NCBI GenBank assembly: GCA_002344215.1
Contig: DDSV01000030.1
Span: 15,475-79,474, forward strand
Length of the DNA stretch: 64,000 nt
Direction of reading: 5' to 3'
Source of the DNA: Akkermansiaceae bacterium UBA2381
GTDB lineage: Bacteria; Verrucomicrobiota; Verrucomicrobiia; Verrucomicrobiales; DEV007
How positions within the stretch are numbered: the stretch's first letter is position 1; the number at the start of each line of letters is the position of its first letter. The notes beneath the pieces were generated by a model. It saw only the letters and a list, made by a program, of their open reading frames with translations. It had not been told where the DNA came from and made no database searches. Position numbers and translations under genes: made by a program. This document shows positions 1-7,414 of this stretch, in pieces.

Positions 1-110
1 TGGTATGGGTTCGGTAAACGGGGAGACCCGACGTAACCGCCGCGGCCTCCCTGAAATGGGTGGGGCGGGTGCGCGTGATGAGATTAGAAATGGCCAAACA
101 GCGGAAACTG

Positions 111-146
111 AAAGAGCCGGGCCTCCGCGAAACGGAAGGGCTCTTT
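111..146. terminator. Possible hairpin terminator
   Basis: An 8-bp perfect inverted repeat (AAAGAGCC at 111-118, GGCTCTTT at 139-146) surrounds a 20-nt loop. It could end minus-strand transcription coming from the LRR gene pair. No convincing U-tract follows, so the call is weak. Confidence 0.3.
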
Positions 147-330
147 AAATCGCTCTAAGGCTCGCGTGAACGATCACCCGGCCGACCGGTCCGATGCTGG
201 GGTCGTAGGTGCCGTCAACTTTATATGCCGCGGGGAAGGGGGTGCGTTGCGGACTGCGGAAGGTAAAGGTCACCAAGACCTCTCGCATTGTCATTGGCCA
301 GTGCGAATGGCATCGGGTCCTGTTCCTCAT
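145..330 (-). CDS. Short unassigned ORF downstream of the LRR genes
   Basis: This 61-codon minus-strand frame is the only open stretch of note between the LRR gene end (400) and the window edge. Its second half (TFTFRSPQRTPFPAAYKVDG and onward) reads like beta-rich protein rather than random sequence, but I do not recognise a family. The frame opens right after an in-frame TAA, so it could be a tiny gene, the 3' remnant of a lost gene, or chance. Its stop lies inside the hairpin at 111-146. Nothing else is recognisable in 1-399. Confidence 0.15.
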   Translation of the reverse strand: MRNRTRCHSHWPMTMREVLVTFTFRSPQRTPFPAAYKVDGTYDPSIGPVGRVIVHASLRAI

Positions 331-399
331 GCGGGCCGGTTAAGCGCTCCGCGTGTAGATTCTCCTGCTTCTGGCAGAGGATGTCCATTACCTGCAGAA

Positions 400-2124
400 T
401 TACCGAGGGGGGACGTAGTATCGATCCTGGATCTTCACGTCGGTGCGCACCTTTCTGAAGGTCTCAAGTCCTGCGGTAGTTGTCCCGGTGTTGTTGATCA
501 TGAGCGAATTCAGGGCCTTGAATTCGGCAAGTGTCACCAGCGCTGCGTCGGTGATCCCGGTATCATTCAGATTGAGATGTTGCAGCCCGCGCAAGTCTGC
601 AAGGGCACCCAGGTCGGCGTCTACCACTTTGGCAAGACGAAGATTCAGTTGCTCCAGTTTCGTGAACTTCGAGATGGCCGCTAGTGCACCCGGCTCAAAT
701 TTTGACTCTTGAATTTCGAGGATACGCAACTTCGGAAAGGCGGCCACGAGAGGTTCGATGCTGAGGGCGGAATAGGTGCCGCCGCGCGGCAGCACGGTTT
801 CCTCCACCTCGGGAAAGGCGGAAGCCAGTGCGGGGAGCGAGGGTGCGAGAGTATCCCAAGTTTTGGTCCGACCGAAGCTCAGAGCAGTGAGCTTGATCCC
901 CTGAAGTGGGAGAAGTCCGGCCGGGGTGACATCAGTATTCGATAGATTAAGGTTCACGAGACTTTTCGCGGCAGTGAGAGTGCGGAGGCCGTCGTCGGTG
1001 ACCCGCGTCGCGGATAGGTTCAGGGTTCGCAGTTTTCTAAATCCGGCGAGATACGGCAGTCCTTCGTCGTTGAAACCGCTGCCCTGAATCTCGATTTTAT
1101 CAAGCTCGGCTGCGGCGATGTGGTGGAACCCTATTCCGTTGATGGCTTTGCAGTTGTTGAAGACAATTTCAGTTAGCTTCTTTGAACCCGCGAAGTGGCG
1201 GAAAACGTCATCGGTAACTTCGAGATTGTGGAGCCTTAGGGCCTTCAGCTCCGGGCAGGTTGCTGCAAAGCGCAGCCCGTCATCGGTGACGCCGGCCTTG
1301 TTGAACTGAAACTCCCGTAGTCGTTGAAGCCCGGTCAGGACCATCGTGTCCTCGTTCGTGACGGGTTTTGGCAGCGGTTTCTGAAAGCCAGAAATGTTGA
1401 AACTGGTCACGACAAGGTCGCCGGCGGGGAGTTCGGCAAGCGTACGGCAGGTCTGGGCTCCCCTTGCACCCTCGATGCTGACAAAGGTATCACCTCCAGG
1501 CACCGCGAAACTGAGAACCCACTCGGCGGCTTTGCGGTCGTCTCCTTTGCGGGCCGGTGCGGTAGGCACAGTCGTCGGTGCCACTCCCACCATCACGGTC
1601 GGCGCAGCTGGTGGAGTTGCCAGGGCGAGACTCTCGCGATACTTCCGCACCAAGGTGGCATCCTCGATGCGGTCAGCCCGGGTGAGGGTGACTTCGAGTT
1701 CTTCGAGCTTAACAGTGTAGGGAGCGACGAGTTCGTCGGCATTGGCAGTGCGCCGTGCCGCAAGTGCGGCGGACTGCTCTCGGTAAATGGCACGGAGTTT
1801 TTTCAGCGCCTCCGGCGTAACCTCGGCGTCCTCTGTGGGTAATGGCCGCTTCTCCTCGATGGACTTCCGGTCGGCCTGAATCGCGAGGACGTCGTCGAGC
1901 TTGCCCGCTTGCTTGGCTGAGTCGATGACGGTATCTAACGCAGCGGTGAATTTTGTATTTAGCTCGGCGACTGCGGTTTCGTGAGGTCCGGTTACGCGCT
2001 CAGCGTAAAGTTTGTCATACTGTTGGCGCAGGACGTCCAGCTCCAGCGGAGCAGCGTGGGGGAGTAGGGGCAAGTTCAGAATGGCACAAACCAGCAGCGA
2101 CGTTAGGGCGAATGTATGTTGCAT
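400..2124 (-). CDS. Secreted leucine-rich-repeat protein (second of a tandem pair)
   Basis: This predicted secreted protein of 574 residues has a signal peptide (MQHTFALTSLLVCAILNLPL), an alpha-helical region to about residue 180 rich in Ala, Glu and Lys (for example KQAGKLDDVLAIQADRKSIE), a Pro/Ala/Thr linker, and a C-terminal half of ribonuclease-inhibitor-like leucine-rich repeats such as LNLSATRVTDDGLRTL and LNLSNTDVTPAGLLPL. LRRs of this kind bind other proteins; no catalytic domain is visible. I start at 2124 because the signal peptide begins there. The ATG at 2163 would add 13 hydrophilic residues and overlap the upstream gene. The gene lies 19 bp after its paralogue and is probably cotranscribed. 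The ligand is unknown. Confidence 0.85.
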   Translation of the reverse strand: MQHTFALTSLLVCAILNLPLLPHAAPLELDVLRQQYDKLYAERVTGPHETAVAELNTKFTAALDTVIDSAKQAGKLDDVLAIQADRKSIEEKRPLPTEDAEVTPEALKKLRAIYREQSAALAARRTANADELVAPYTVKLEELEVTLTRADRIEDATLVRKYRESLALATPPAAPTVMVGVAPTTVPTAPARKGDDRKAAEWVLSFAVPGGDTFVSIEGARGAQTCRTLAELPAGDLVVTSFNISGFQKPLPKPVTNEDTMVLTGLQRLREFQFNKAGVTDDGLRFAATCPELKALRLHNLEVTDDVFRHFAGSKKLTEIVFNNCKAINGIGFHHIAAAELDKIEIQGSGFNDEGLPYLAGFRKLRTLNLSATRVTDDGLRTLTAAKSLVNLNLSNTDVTPAGLLPLQGIKLTALSFGRTKTWDTLAPSLPALASAFPEVEETVLPRGGTYSALSIEPLVAAFPKLRILEIQESKFEPGALAAISKFTKLEQLNLRLAKVVDADLGALADLRGLQHLNLNDTGITDAALVTLAEFKALNSLMINNTGTTTAGLETFRKVRTDVKIQDRYYVPPR

Positions 2125-2143
2125 GAACAAGGATGGAACGGGT

Positions 2144-3754
2144 TCAGTTCTCGATTCTGACATCGGGTCGAGCCGCTTGGAACGCGGCGAGCGCGGCTGC
2201 CGAAGGAGGTGAGTCGCCTATGTTTAAGGCCTCAAGCTTCTTGAGCTGAGCGAGAATCGGAAAGGCGATGTCTGGCAGAGGTTGGGATCCATCCTGCGAA
2301 AAAAAGACCAGATCCCGGAGTTCGAGCAGTCCCGGCCAGGCCGCATCCTCGATCACACCGTAGTTGGCAAGCACCTTGAGCTTTTTAAAGTGCGCCAAGG
2401 CGGCAAGGTCCTCTGGGGTCGGGACCGCGTAGGAAATCTGGAATCTGGTGACGTTGGGAAATGCGGGTGCGACCTGCGGTGCGATGCCCTTCAGAACTTG
2501 CCCAGAGAGGCTGTTGCACGACAAGCCGGTCACACGCGACATTGGCGCCGACGCCAGTCCTGCAGGGGTGATATTGGTGCCGGACACAACAAGCTCTTCC
2601 AGGGATGGCAAATTGCGCAATGCTGGCAAGGAGGCGTCGGTGATCCTCTCATGCCCGCTGATCGTCAGAAGGCGTAGCTTTCGAAAACCAGAGAACCCTG
2701 TGATCGTTGCGTCGCTGATACTGCATTTCCACAGTTTCAGCTCTTCGATTGGAGGATTCGGCCATTCCGCCAAAGTGGAACCAGTGAATCCCTCGATCTC
2801 GCTAATTTCCAGCAGTTTCAGTTTTCGCAAGCCGATGAGGTGCGGAACGATGGCGTCGGTGACTCCGCTGGTCTTTCGCAGGGCGAGCTCGTCGAGAAAG
2901 TCAAGCGTGGCAACGAAAGCAAAATCGTTGTCCTTCAGATCCGGAAAGCTTCCAAGGGAGAGAGCGCGAAGCTTCTCCAATCCTCCCAGATTCTGCATGA
3001 GGGTCGCACCATCGAGCGGAGTGGCACCCGTGTAATACCGACCGTCAATCGAAATGGCTGAAAGAGCAAAGTTGCCTGTGGGCAGGTCAGCGGGAACCGT
3101 TACTTTTTTACTGTCGATCCAGATCCGATGCTCGCTCCAGTTCGCCATGATCCATTCCGCCGCCTTGCGATCATCACCTTTGATTCGCGGAGACGGAACT
3201 GCCGCTGGCATGTTCTCCGCGGGTGCGGGCGCTTCCGTGATGGGGGAGTTCACAACCACTAGACCAGCGGCGAGACTCTCGCGGTAAGTTTTCACCTCCA
3301 ATGCATCTGGAATTCGGCCGACCTTCGTGAGGGAGGACTCGAGTTCCTTGAGCTTTTCAGTGTAGGCCGGCAGCAGTTTTGTCGTGCTCGCCTCAAGCTC
3401 CGCCGCAAGTCGGGTGGTCTGCCCGTGGTAGATGATGCGGAGTTTTTTCAACGACTCGGGGGCACCGTCCTCTTCCTCCGGGATGGGGAGCCTGTCGGCG
3501 AGGCGTTTTTGCTCCTGGGTCAGGGCTAGGACCTCGTCAAGCTGACCCGCCTGCTGGGCCGTTTTCGCGGCGGCAGCGAGGGCCGACCCATATTTCGTTT
3601 CAAGAGCGACTTTCCCCTCTTCATACGGAGCGGTGACAGCTCGGGCGTAATGTTCCTGCAACGGCGCCAGCTCGGGCGGGGCGGATTGAAGGACTGTTGT
3701 GAAAGCCCACGCGAGCAGAAGCGCGAAGACTGTGGAAACGCGGTTTTGGCGCAT
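2144..3754 (-). CDS. Secreted leucine-rich-repeat protein (first of a tandem pair)
   Basis: This 536-residue paralogue of the following gene has the same layout. A signal peptide (MRQNRVSTVFALLLAWAFTT) precedes a helical region with matching phrases (AKTAQQAGQLDEVLALTQEQ, then LKKLRIIYHGQTTRLAAELE), a 'KGDDRKAAEWI' junction present in both proteins, and degenerate LRRs to the C-terminus (for example LRLLTISGHERITDASLPAL). The shared junction and order indicate local gene duplication. It is probably the first gene of a two-gene transcript. An extracytoplasmic protein-binding role is inferred from the LRR fold only. Confidence 0.85.
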   Translation of the reverse strand: MRQNRVSTVFALLLAWAFTTVLQSAPPELAPLQEHYARAVTAPYEEGKVALETKYGSALAAAAKTAQQAGQLDEVLALTQEQKRLADRLPIPEEEDGAPESLKKLRIIYHGQTTRLAAELEASTTKLLPAYTEKLKELESSLTKVGRIPDALEVKTYRESLAAGLVVVNSPITEAPAPAENMPAAVPSPRIKGDDRKAAEWIMANWSEHRIWIDSKKVTVPADLPTGNFALSAISIDGRYYTGATPLDGATLMQNLGGLEKLRALSLGSFPDLKDNDFAFVATLDFLDELALRKTSGVTDAIVPHLIGLRKLKLLEISEIEGFTGSTLAEWPNPPIEELKLWKCSISDATITGFSGFRKLRLLTISGHERITDASLPALRNLPSLEELVVSGTNITPAGLASAPMSRVTGLSCNSLSGQVLKGIAPQVAPAFPNVTRFQISYAVPTPEDLAALAHFKKLKVLANYGVIEDAAWPGLLELRDLVFFSQDGSQPLPDIAFPILAQLKKLEALNIGDSPPSAAALAAFQAARPDVRIEN

Positions 3755-4199
3755 AATTTGGAAAGGCGGTCAAGATCTTGTAGCGTTTTCGCCGTCAAAT
3801 GCTGCAAAAATTTGATGTCTTGGCGTGATTTCGTAACGAGGCGCTCTCAACTCAGGTGCCTATGTTCCATCCCGGAACCTTCGAACTTAGGAATGACACC
3901 TTCCTACTCAACACAAGTCGGGCTGGCCAGCTTAGCAGGGTGACTCGGCAACAGTGGGCCTCCTGTACCCGAAGTGACCGAGCAGGAGGCGAAGACCTCT
4001 CTCGTCTGGTTACCAGTCGGGACACGGATCGATCCACCACCTCCACCGGGTAATCCAGTGGCTCTTGCTTTCCTCGACCGACTACTTAGTCAGGAAGGTG
4101 CTGAATAAACATAATAACAGTAACCGCAATATCAGAAAACTTTGCTGTCATACAATTTCGATGACCAGAGGAGTCAGAACACTAACATTTCCAACGAGA
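3755..4199. other. Intergenic stretch without a recognised gene
   Basis: About 445 bp separate the LRR pair from the toxin-antitoxin-like region. No frame gives a credible protein. Base composition falls sharply after about 4,070, which marks the border of the A+T-rich regulatory patch before the HTH gene. Confidence 0.5.
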
Positions 4200-4267
4200 T
4201 GCATAAAAAAGAGTGGGTCCGTCCCGTGCGCTACACCGGCGTCGATCGCGCGCCACTTTTTTATGCG
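4200..4267. repeat. Long inverted repeat with GCATAAAA / TTTTATGC arms
   Basis: GCATAAAAAAGAGTGG (4200-4215) is matched by CCACTTTTTTATGC (4254-4267) with a one- or two-base bulge and about 38 nt between. The arms contain the same GCATAAAA half-site that builds the two operators at 4381-4427, in the opposite relative orientation. It could be a distal operator or a hairpin; it ends with a T-run only inside the stem. Confidence 0.5.
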
Positions 4268-4380
4268 TCCTTGAAGGCAATGGCTACGGGCCGTCATTCG
4301 CCTCACCTCGGTGGATAGCCCGGGATGCCGGTCCACGTTGGGCGGAAGGAATGAGGCATGTGACCGAATAAATGCAGTAT

Positions 4381-4427
4381 TTTTATGTGATCGCATAAAA
4401 TTACATTTTACATGCGATCGCATAAAA
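4381..4427. promoter_or_regulatory. Tandem palindromic operators of the HTH gene
   Basis: Two palindromes lie side by side. The first is TTTTATGTGATCGCATAAAA (4381-4400). The second has the perfect core TGCGATCGCA (4413-4422) flanked by TTTTA on the left and TAAAA on the right. The 12-mer GATCGCATAAAA recurs exactly at 4389 and 4416, a 27-bp step. HipB-type repressors bind such dyads in front of their own genes, so autoregulation by the HTH protein at 4442 is the natural inference. The ATG at 4412 lies inside the second palindrome, which argues for the later start. Confidence 0.65.
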
Positions 4428-4441
4428 GTAAGTTTGATCCC

Positions 4442-4750
4442 ATGAAGGTTCAGTCACCACAGGATCTCGGGATCCTGATCCGCGAGGAGCGAAAGAAGCA
4501 AGGCTGGACTCAGGCGGAGTTGGCCGACCGCGTCGGTGTGAGGCCTCTCTGGATCTCCGCGTTCGAGAGGGGAAAGACGACGGCCCAGATCGGCTTGGTC
4601 TTCCGGACGATCAAGGCCCTCAGCATGAACATTTCTGTCGACAAAGCAGAGCGGCCGGGCGGAACTGGCACCGTGATCGACCTCGATGCCCTGATCCAAA
4701 CGATGCAGCGGGTGCCTCCCCAAAGCTCCAGCAGGCGGGAAGATCCGTGA
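4442..4750 (+). CDS. XRE/HipB-like HTH regulator (Y4mF type), without an adjacent hipA
   Basis: This 102-residue protein has one Cro/C1-type helix-turn-helix at about residues 9-62 (IREERKKQGWTQAELADRVG, then SAFERGKTTAQIGLVFRTIK). That matches the Y4mF branch of HipB-like antitoxins, which usually precede hipA. Here no toxin gene follows: the next 400 bp lack a coding frame and the next pair has its own HTH protein. I start at 4442 (MKVQSPQDLG) because the ATG at 4412 would place ten codons inside the operator. It may be an orphan antitoxin or repressor. Expected function is DNA-binding autorepression through the palindromes at 4381-4427. Confidence 0.75.
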   Translation: MKVQSPQDLGILIREERKKQGWTQAELADRVGVRPLWISAFERGKTTAQIGLVFRTIKALSMNISVDKAERPGGTGTVIDLDALIQTMQRVPPQSSSRREDP

Positions 4751-5110
4751 GGGGAGGGGTGGTAGGCGCAGAGCCCCTCGGGACCGGCTCGCGGAAAGTT
4801 TTGCTACCGTGGCACCAGCCACGCTCAAAGGGAGCGGTGAAGGCGGACGATTGGCTGCCGGATGGGCCGCAGCTGAAGAAGGACCTGCCGGTGCTTCAGG
4901 AAGGGGAGCGGTGAGAGGTTGCCACCAAGGGACGGGCGACCTGCTGAAGTCTCCGAAATTCGCGGAAATTCCATTGGATGATGGTCGGGGAGGAGTTTCG
5001 GGGCGCAGTTTCCGGTGGAACAACCGGGTCGCTCGTTCTAGGGGCATGGAACACAAGGACTCCAACCTCACTTTTTGAGGCATTTTCCAGGCTTTTGTGT
5101 TCTGGAATAG
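4751..5110. other. Gap between the two HTH genes
   Basis: No confident gene is present. One frame stays open from 4741 to about 4911 and includes the phrase DDWLPDGPQLKKDLPVLQEG, which could be debris of a lost gene, perhaps the partner of the orphan regulator. I cannot assign it to a family. Confidence 0.3.
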
Positions 5111-5153
5111 AAAATAAAATTGCAATTAACAAATTTAAAAGCAACTTTATTTT
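5111..5153. promoter_or_regulatory. A+T-rich inverted repeat directly before hipB
   Basis: AAAATAAAATTGC (5111-5123) and GCAACTTTATTTT (5141-5153) form an inverted repeat with one mismatch. Its right arm ends at the base before the start codon. Position and dyad symmetry suggest the operator of the HipBA pair. No Shine-Dalgarno sequence is visible. Confidence 0.5.
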
Positions 5154-5489
5154 ATGCCAAGGGCCTCCATTCACACAAGCCCCGCTACCAAAGCGGCGCT
5201 CGCGCATTTTGCCGCGTTGCTTCGTGTCCGGAGGAAGGAGCGAAACCTGAAGCTGGACGAGTTGGCCACTCGCCTTGGTGTTTCCATTCCCACCGTCCGG
5301 AAGATGCTCGAGGGTTCTCCCGGTGTAGCGGCGGGCACCTATTTTCAAGCGGCCTATCTTCTCGGAGTGCCTCTCTTCGATCCGGATTCAGATCGTCTTG
5401 CGGCGACTGCCTCTAGGACCGCTGAAATCGACACGCTGCTGCCTCAGCGAGTCCGAACCCGAAAGGTCGTGATCGATGATGATTTCTAA
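5154..5489 (+). CDS. hipB: HipB-like HTH antitoxin of the HipBA pair
   Basis: This 111-residue protein has a Cro/C1-type helix-turn-helix at about residues 20-72 (LLRVRRKERNLKLDELATRL, then SIPTVRKMLEGSPGVAAGTY) and a charged C-terminal tail (VRTRKVVIDDDF). In HipBA systems such a protein sequesters the kinase toxin and represses the operon. The gene overlaps hipA by 14 nt, which indicates translational coupling. It is not obviously close to the orphan regulator at 4442, so the two probably have different origins. The start is the only ATG that keeps the HTH complete, and it abuts the inverted repeat. Confidence 0.8.
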   Translation: MPRASIHTSPATKAALAHFAALLRVRRKERNLKLDELATRLGVSIPTVRKMLEGSPGVAAGTYFQAAYLLGVPLFDPDSDRLAATASRTAEIDTLLPQRVRTRKVVIDDDF

Positions 5490-6741
5490 GTGTTATGTCT
5501 GGATGTGGTTGCCGGGCGCGACGGAGCCGGTCGTTGCCGGTGAGTTGCAATTTGATGGCCAAGGGAGGCAGGCATTTGCCTACGGGCGCTCCTTTCTCGA
5601 GCGGACCAACGCCGCCCCGATCTACGAGCCGGAACTGCCCTTGGGGCGGGGAGTTCACGAACCCATTAGCGGGTTGGATCTTTTTTCCTGCCTGCGTGAC
5701 GCGGCGCCCGATGCATGGGGGAGGCGGGTCATCGCAAATCGAATGTTTGGAAAAGGCGAGGTCGAGATCGGACAAGATATCGACGAAAGAACTTATCTCC
5801 TTCAATCAGGATCGGACCGCACCGGGGCGCTCGACTTCCAGGAGTCTGCTTCTGACTACGTGTCACGTGACATGGATACTGCCACGCTTGTCGATCTCCA
5901 CGAGGCGGCGGAACTCCTGGCCACGGACCATTCGATTCCAGCCGATCTTGAGGAGGCCCTCTACCATGGCACCGCCAACGGAGGGGCAAGGCCCAAGGCC
6001 GCGATCACAAGCGATACGTCCAAGTACATCGCGAAATTTTCAATCTCCACCGACACCTTCCAGATCATGAAGGCCGAGTATGTCGCCATGAGCCTCGCTG
6101 CCCGGATCGGTTTGGACGTTGCGACCGTGTCCCTTGAGAACGTGGTGGGGAAGGACGTGCTCTTGGTGGAACGCTTCGACCGTGGAAAGGGGGCGGGCGG
6201 TTGGTATCGACGTTCCCTCGTGTCCGCACTTACCGTGCTAGGTCTGGACGAGCGTTGGGCTCGTGAAGCCTCATACCCGGATCTCGTCGACCAGATCCGG
6301 GTGAACGGGGTGGAGTTCCGTAAGGACGCGACCGAGTTGTTTTCGCGGCTGGTCTTCAACGTGTTGATGGGCAATACCGACGATCATGCCCGGAACCATT
6401 CTTTCTTCGTGGAGGGTGGGAAGATTCGGCTGACCCCGGCTTATGACATAACGCCGTTTCCGCGAGCGGGTGGGGAAGCCGGCCACGGGATGAAGGTCAC
6501 ACGCGTGAGCAATCTCTCGAGAATCAACCTTTGTTTGGAAACGGCGGCCGACTACGGTCTCTCCGAGGAGAAGGCCCGGGCCATCGTGGAACGGCAGATC
6601 AGCGGAATCATGAGCAACTTCGACGAACTCTGCAAGGACGCCGGAATGACCACGGCCATGATTGAACGACTGCGCGGTCGGGCCGTCCTCAATCCGGACG
6701 TCTTTGCCGAGTGCGAGGAATTCAATCCAAAGGGTTGGTAG
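5476..6741 (+). CDS. hipA: HipA-family serine/threonine kinase toxin
   Basis: At 421 residues this is about normal length for the family. E. coli HipA inactivates glutamyl-tRNA synthetase by phosphorylation and induces dormancy; the target here is unknown. Visible kinase features are the glycine-rich segment GGARPKA (169-175), an ATP-binding lysine candidate in KYIAKFSI, VERFDR (231-236), the catalytic loop GNTDDHARNHSF (299-310, with Asp302/303 and His304) and the DFG-like Asp324 in PAYDITP. All key residues are present, so the enzyme looks active. Two ATGs (5476 and 5479) are possible starts; both overlap hipB. An integrase remnant lies 500 bp downstream, so transfer is plausible. Confidence 0.9.
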   Translation: MMISKCYVWMWLPGATEPVVAGELQFDGQGRQAFAYGRSFLERTNAAPIYEPELPLGRGVHEPISGLDLFSCLRDAAPDAWGRRVIANRMFGKGEVEIGQDIDERTYLLQSGSDRTGALDFQESASDYVSRDMDTATLVDLHEAAELLATDHSIPADLEEALYHGTANGGARPKAAITSDTSKYIAKFSISTDTFQIMKAEYVAMSLAARIGLDVATVSLENVVGKDVLLVERFDRGKGAGGWYRRSLVSALTVLGLDERWAREASYPDLVDQIRVNGVEFRKDATELFSRLVFNVLMGNTDDHARNHSFFVEGGKIRLTPAYDITPFPRAGGEAGHGMKVTRVSNLSRINLCLETAADYGLSEEKARAIVERQISGIMSNFDELCKDAGMTTAMIERLRGRAVLNPDVFAECEEFNPKGW

Positions 6742-6885
6742 ATGCGCCTGATCCTATGTGTGCGCCTGGAAGGTCGCTTTCGAGATCGACAATTCGGTCG
6801 ATTCTGCTACCCTCAAAGGACGATGAGTGACCTCCCAAAAGCTCCATCAAGCGGCAAAATCTGCGAGGGGAGGGGATTGAGAGGT

Positions 6886-6905
6886 GTGTATGAAACTGAG
6901 CATGA
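6886..6905. repeat. Copy 1 of a 20-bp dispersed repeat
   Basis: GTGTATGAAACTGAGCATGA recurs at 7125-7144 with two substitutions. The two copies bracket the 10-bp tandem array. Otherwise the stretch 6742-7234 after hipA holds no recognisable gene. Confidence 0.5.
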
Positions 6906-7066
6906 AAAGCTCCTGAAAGGAGAATCTAGCAGTTTGGGAGTAAGTGCTTGCAGTGAGTAAAAGTCTGCATAAAGTGCTGTAAATTAACAACTTATAAGGC
7001 CGATCCCAACCGGAGGAGCTCTCTTTGTAATAGGTTCATCCAGAGTGAGTTAAGACCGAGAAAATG

Positions 7067-7123
7067 GGCCAAGAATGGCCAAGAATGGCCAAGAATGGCC
7101 AAGAATGGCCAAGAATGGCCAAG
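7067..7123. repeat. 10-bp tandem repeat (AAGAATGGCC), about 5.7 units
   Basis: Five perfect AAGAATGGCC units run from 7071 to 7120, preceded by GGCC and followed by AAG. The reverse reading translates to a repetitive hydrophobic peptide, which I treat as an artefact. Such an array is prone to copy-number change. There are no spacers, so it is not a CRISPR. Confidence 0.9.
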
Positions 7124-7124
7124 T

Positions 7125-7144
7125 GTGCATGAAACTGTGCATGA
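7125..7144. repeat. Copy 2 of the 20-bp dispersed repeat
   Basis: GTGCATGAAACTGTGCATGA starts right after the tandem array. It is itself a 12-bp-spaced direct repeat of GTGCATGA (7125 and 7137). See the copy at 6886. Confidence 0.5.
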
Positions 7145-7234
7145 CTTGAGTCGCTCCGGCACCGCTCTCTCACTCCTTGGAGGCGCTCGTTTGGGCTCTC
7201 CCACCGGTTGGTTTTAGGCTGATTTCCACAGCCA

Positions 7235-7414
7235 ATGAAACCCAGATTCCGAGTCTTCAAACGGGGAAACAAATTCTACAAGCGTGATACGCCGACTAAC
7301 GAACGCACCAGCTTGGGCACGTCCTGCCGCAAGGCGGCGCAGAAGCTGGTCGATGCGGAGAACCAGTCGCATGAGATGGTTACTCCTTTTCATTCGTATG
7401 CCAGAATTCAATGA
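7235..7414 (+). pseudogene. Truncated site-specific integrase, N-terminal fragment
   Basis: The 59-codon frame from ATG 7235 to TGA 7414 begins MKPRFRVFKRGNKFYKRDTP and continues with TSLGTSCRKAAQKLVDAENQ. This matches the start of phage-type tyrosine recombinases, where a short beta-sheet arm-binding segment is followed by a helix. The SAM-like core-binding and catalytic domains are missing; the reading frame runs into unrelated sequence after VDAENQSHEM. The fragment overlaps the next ATG by 4 nt (ATGA). It is probably the scar of an integrated element that may once have included the hipBA region. The family call rests on my recognition of the N-terminus only. Confidence 0.6.

Noticed and set aside
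7067..7123. Possible CRISPR array
   Set aside because: The units are contiguous 10-mers without spacers, and no cas gene is in the window.
6992..7272. Minus-strand ORFs of 70-78 codons with LGHSWPFLAI-type repeats
   Set aside because: They are translations of the 10-bp tandem DNA repeat and have no start context or conserved domain.
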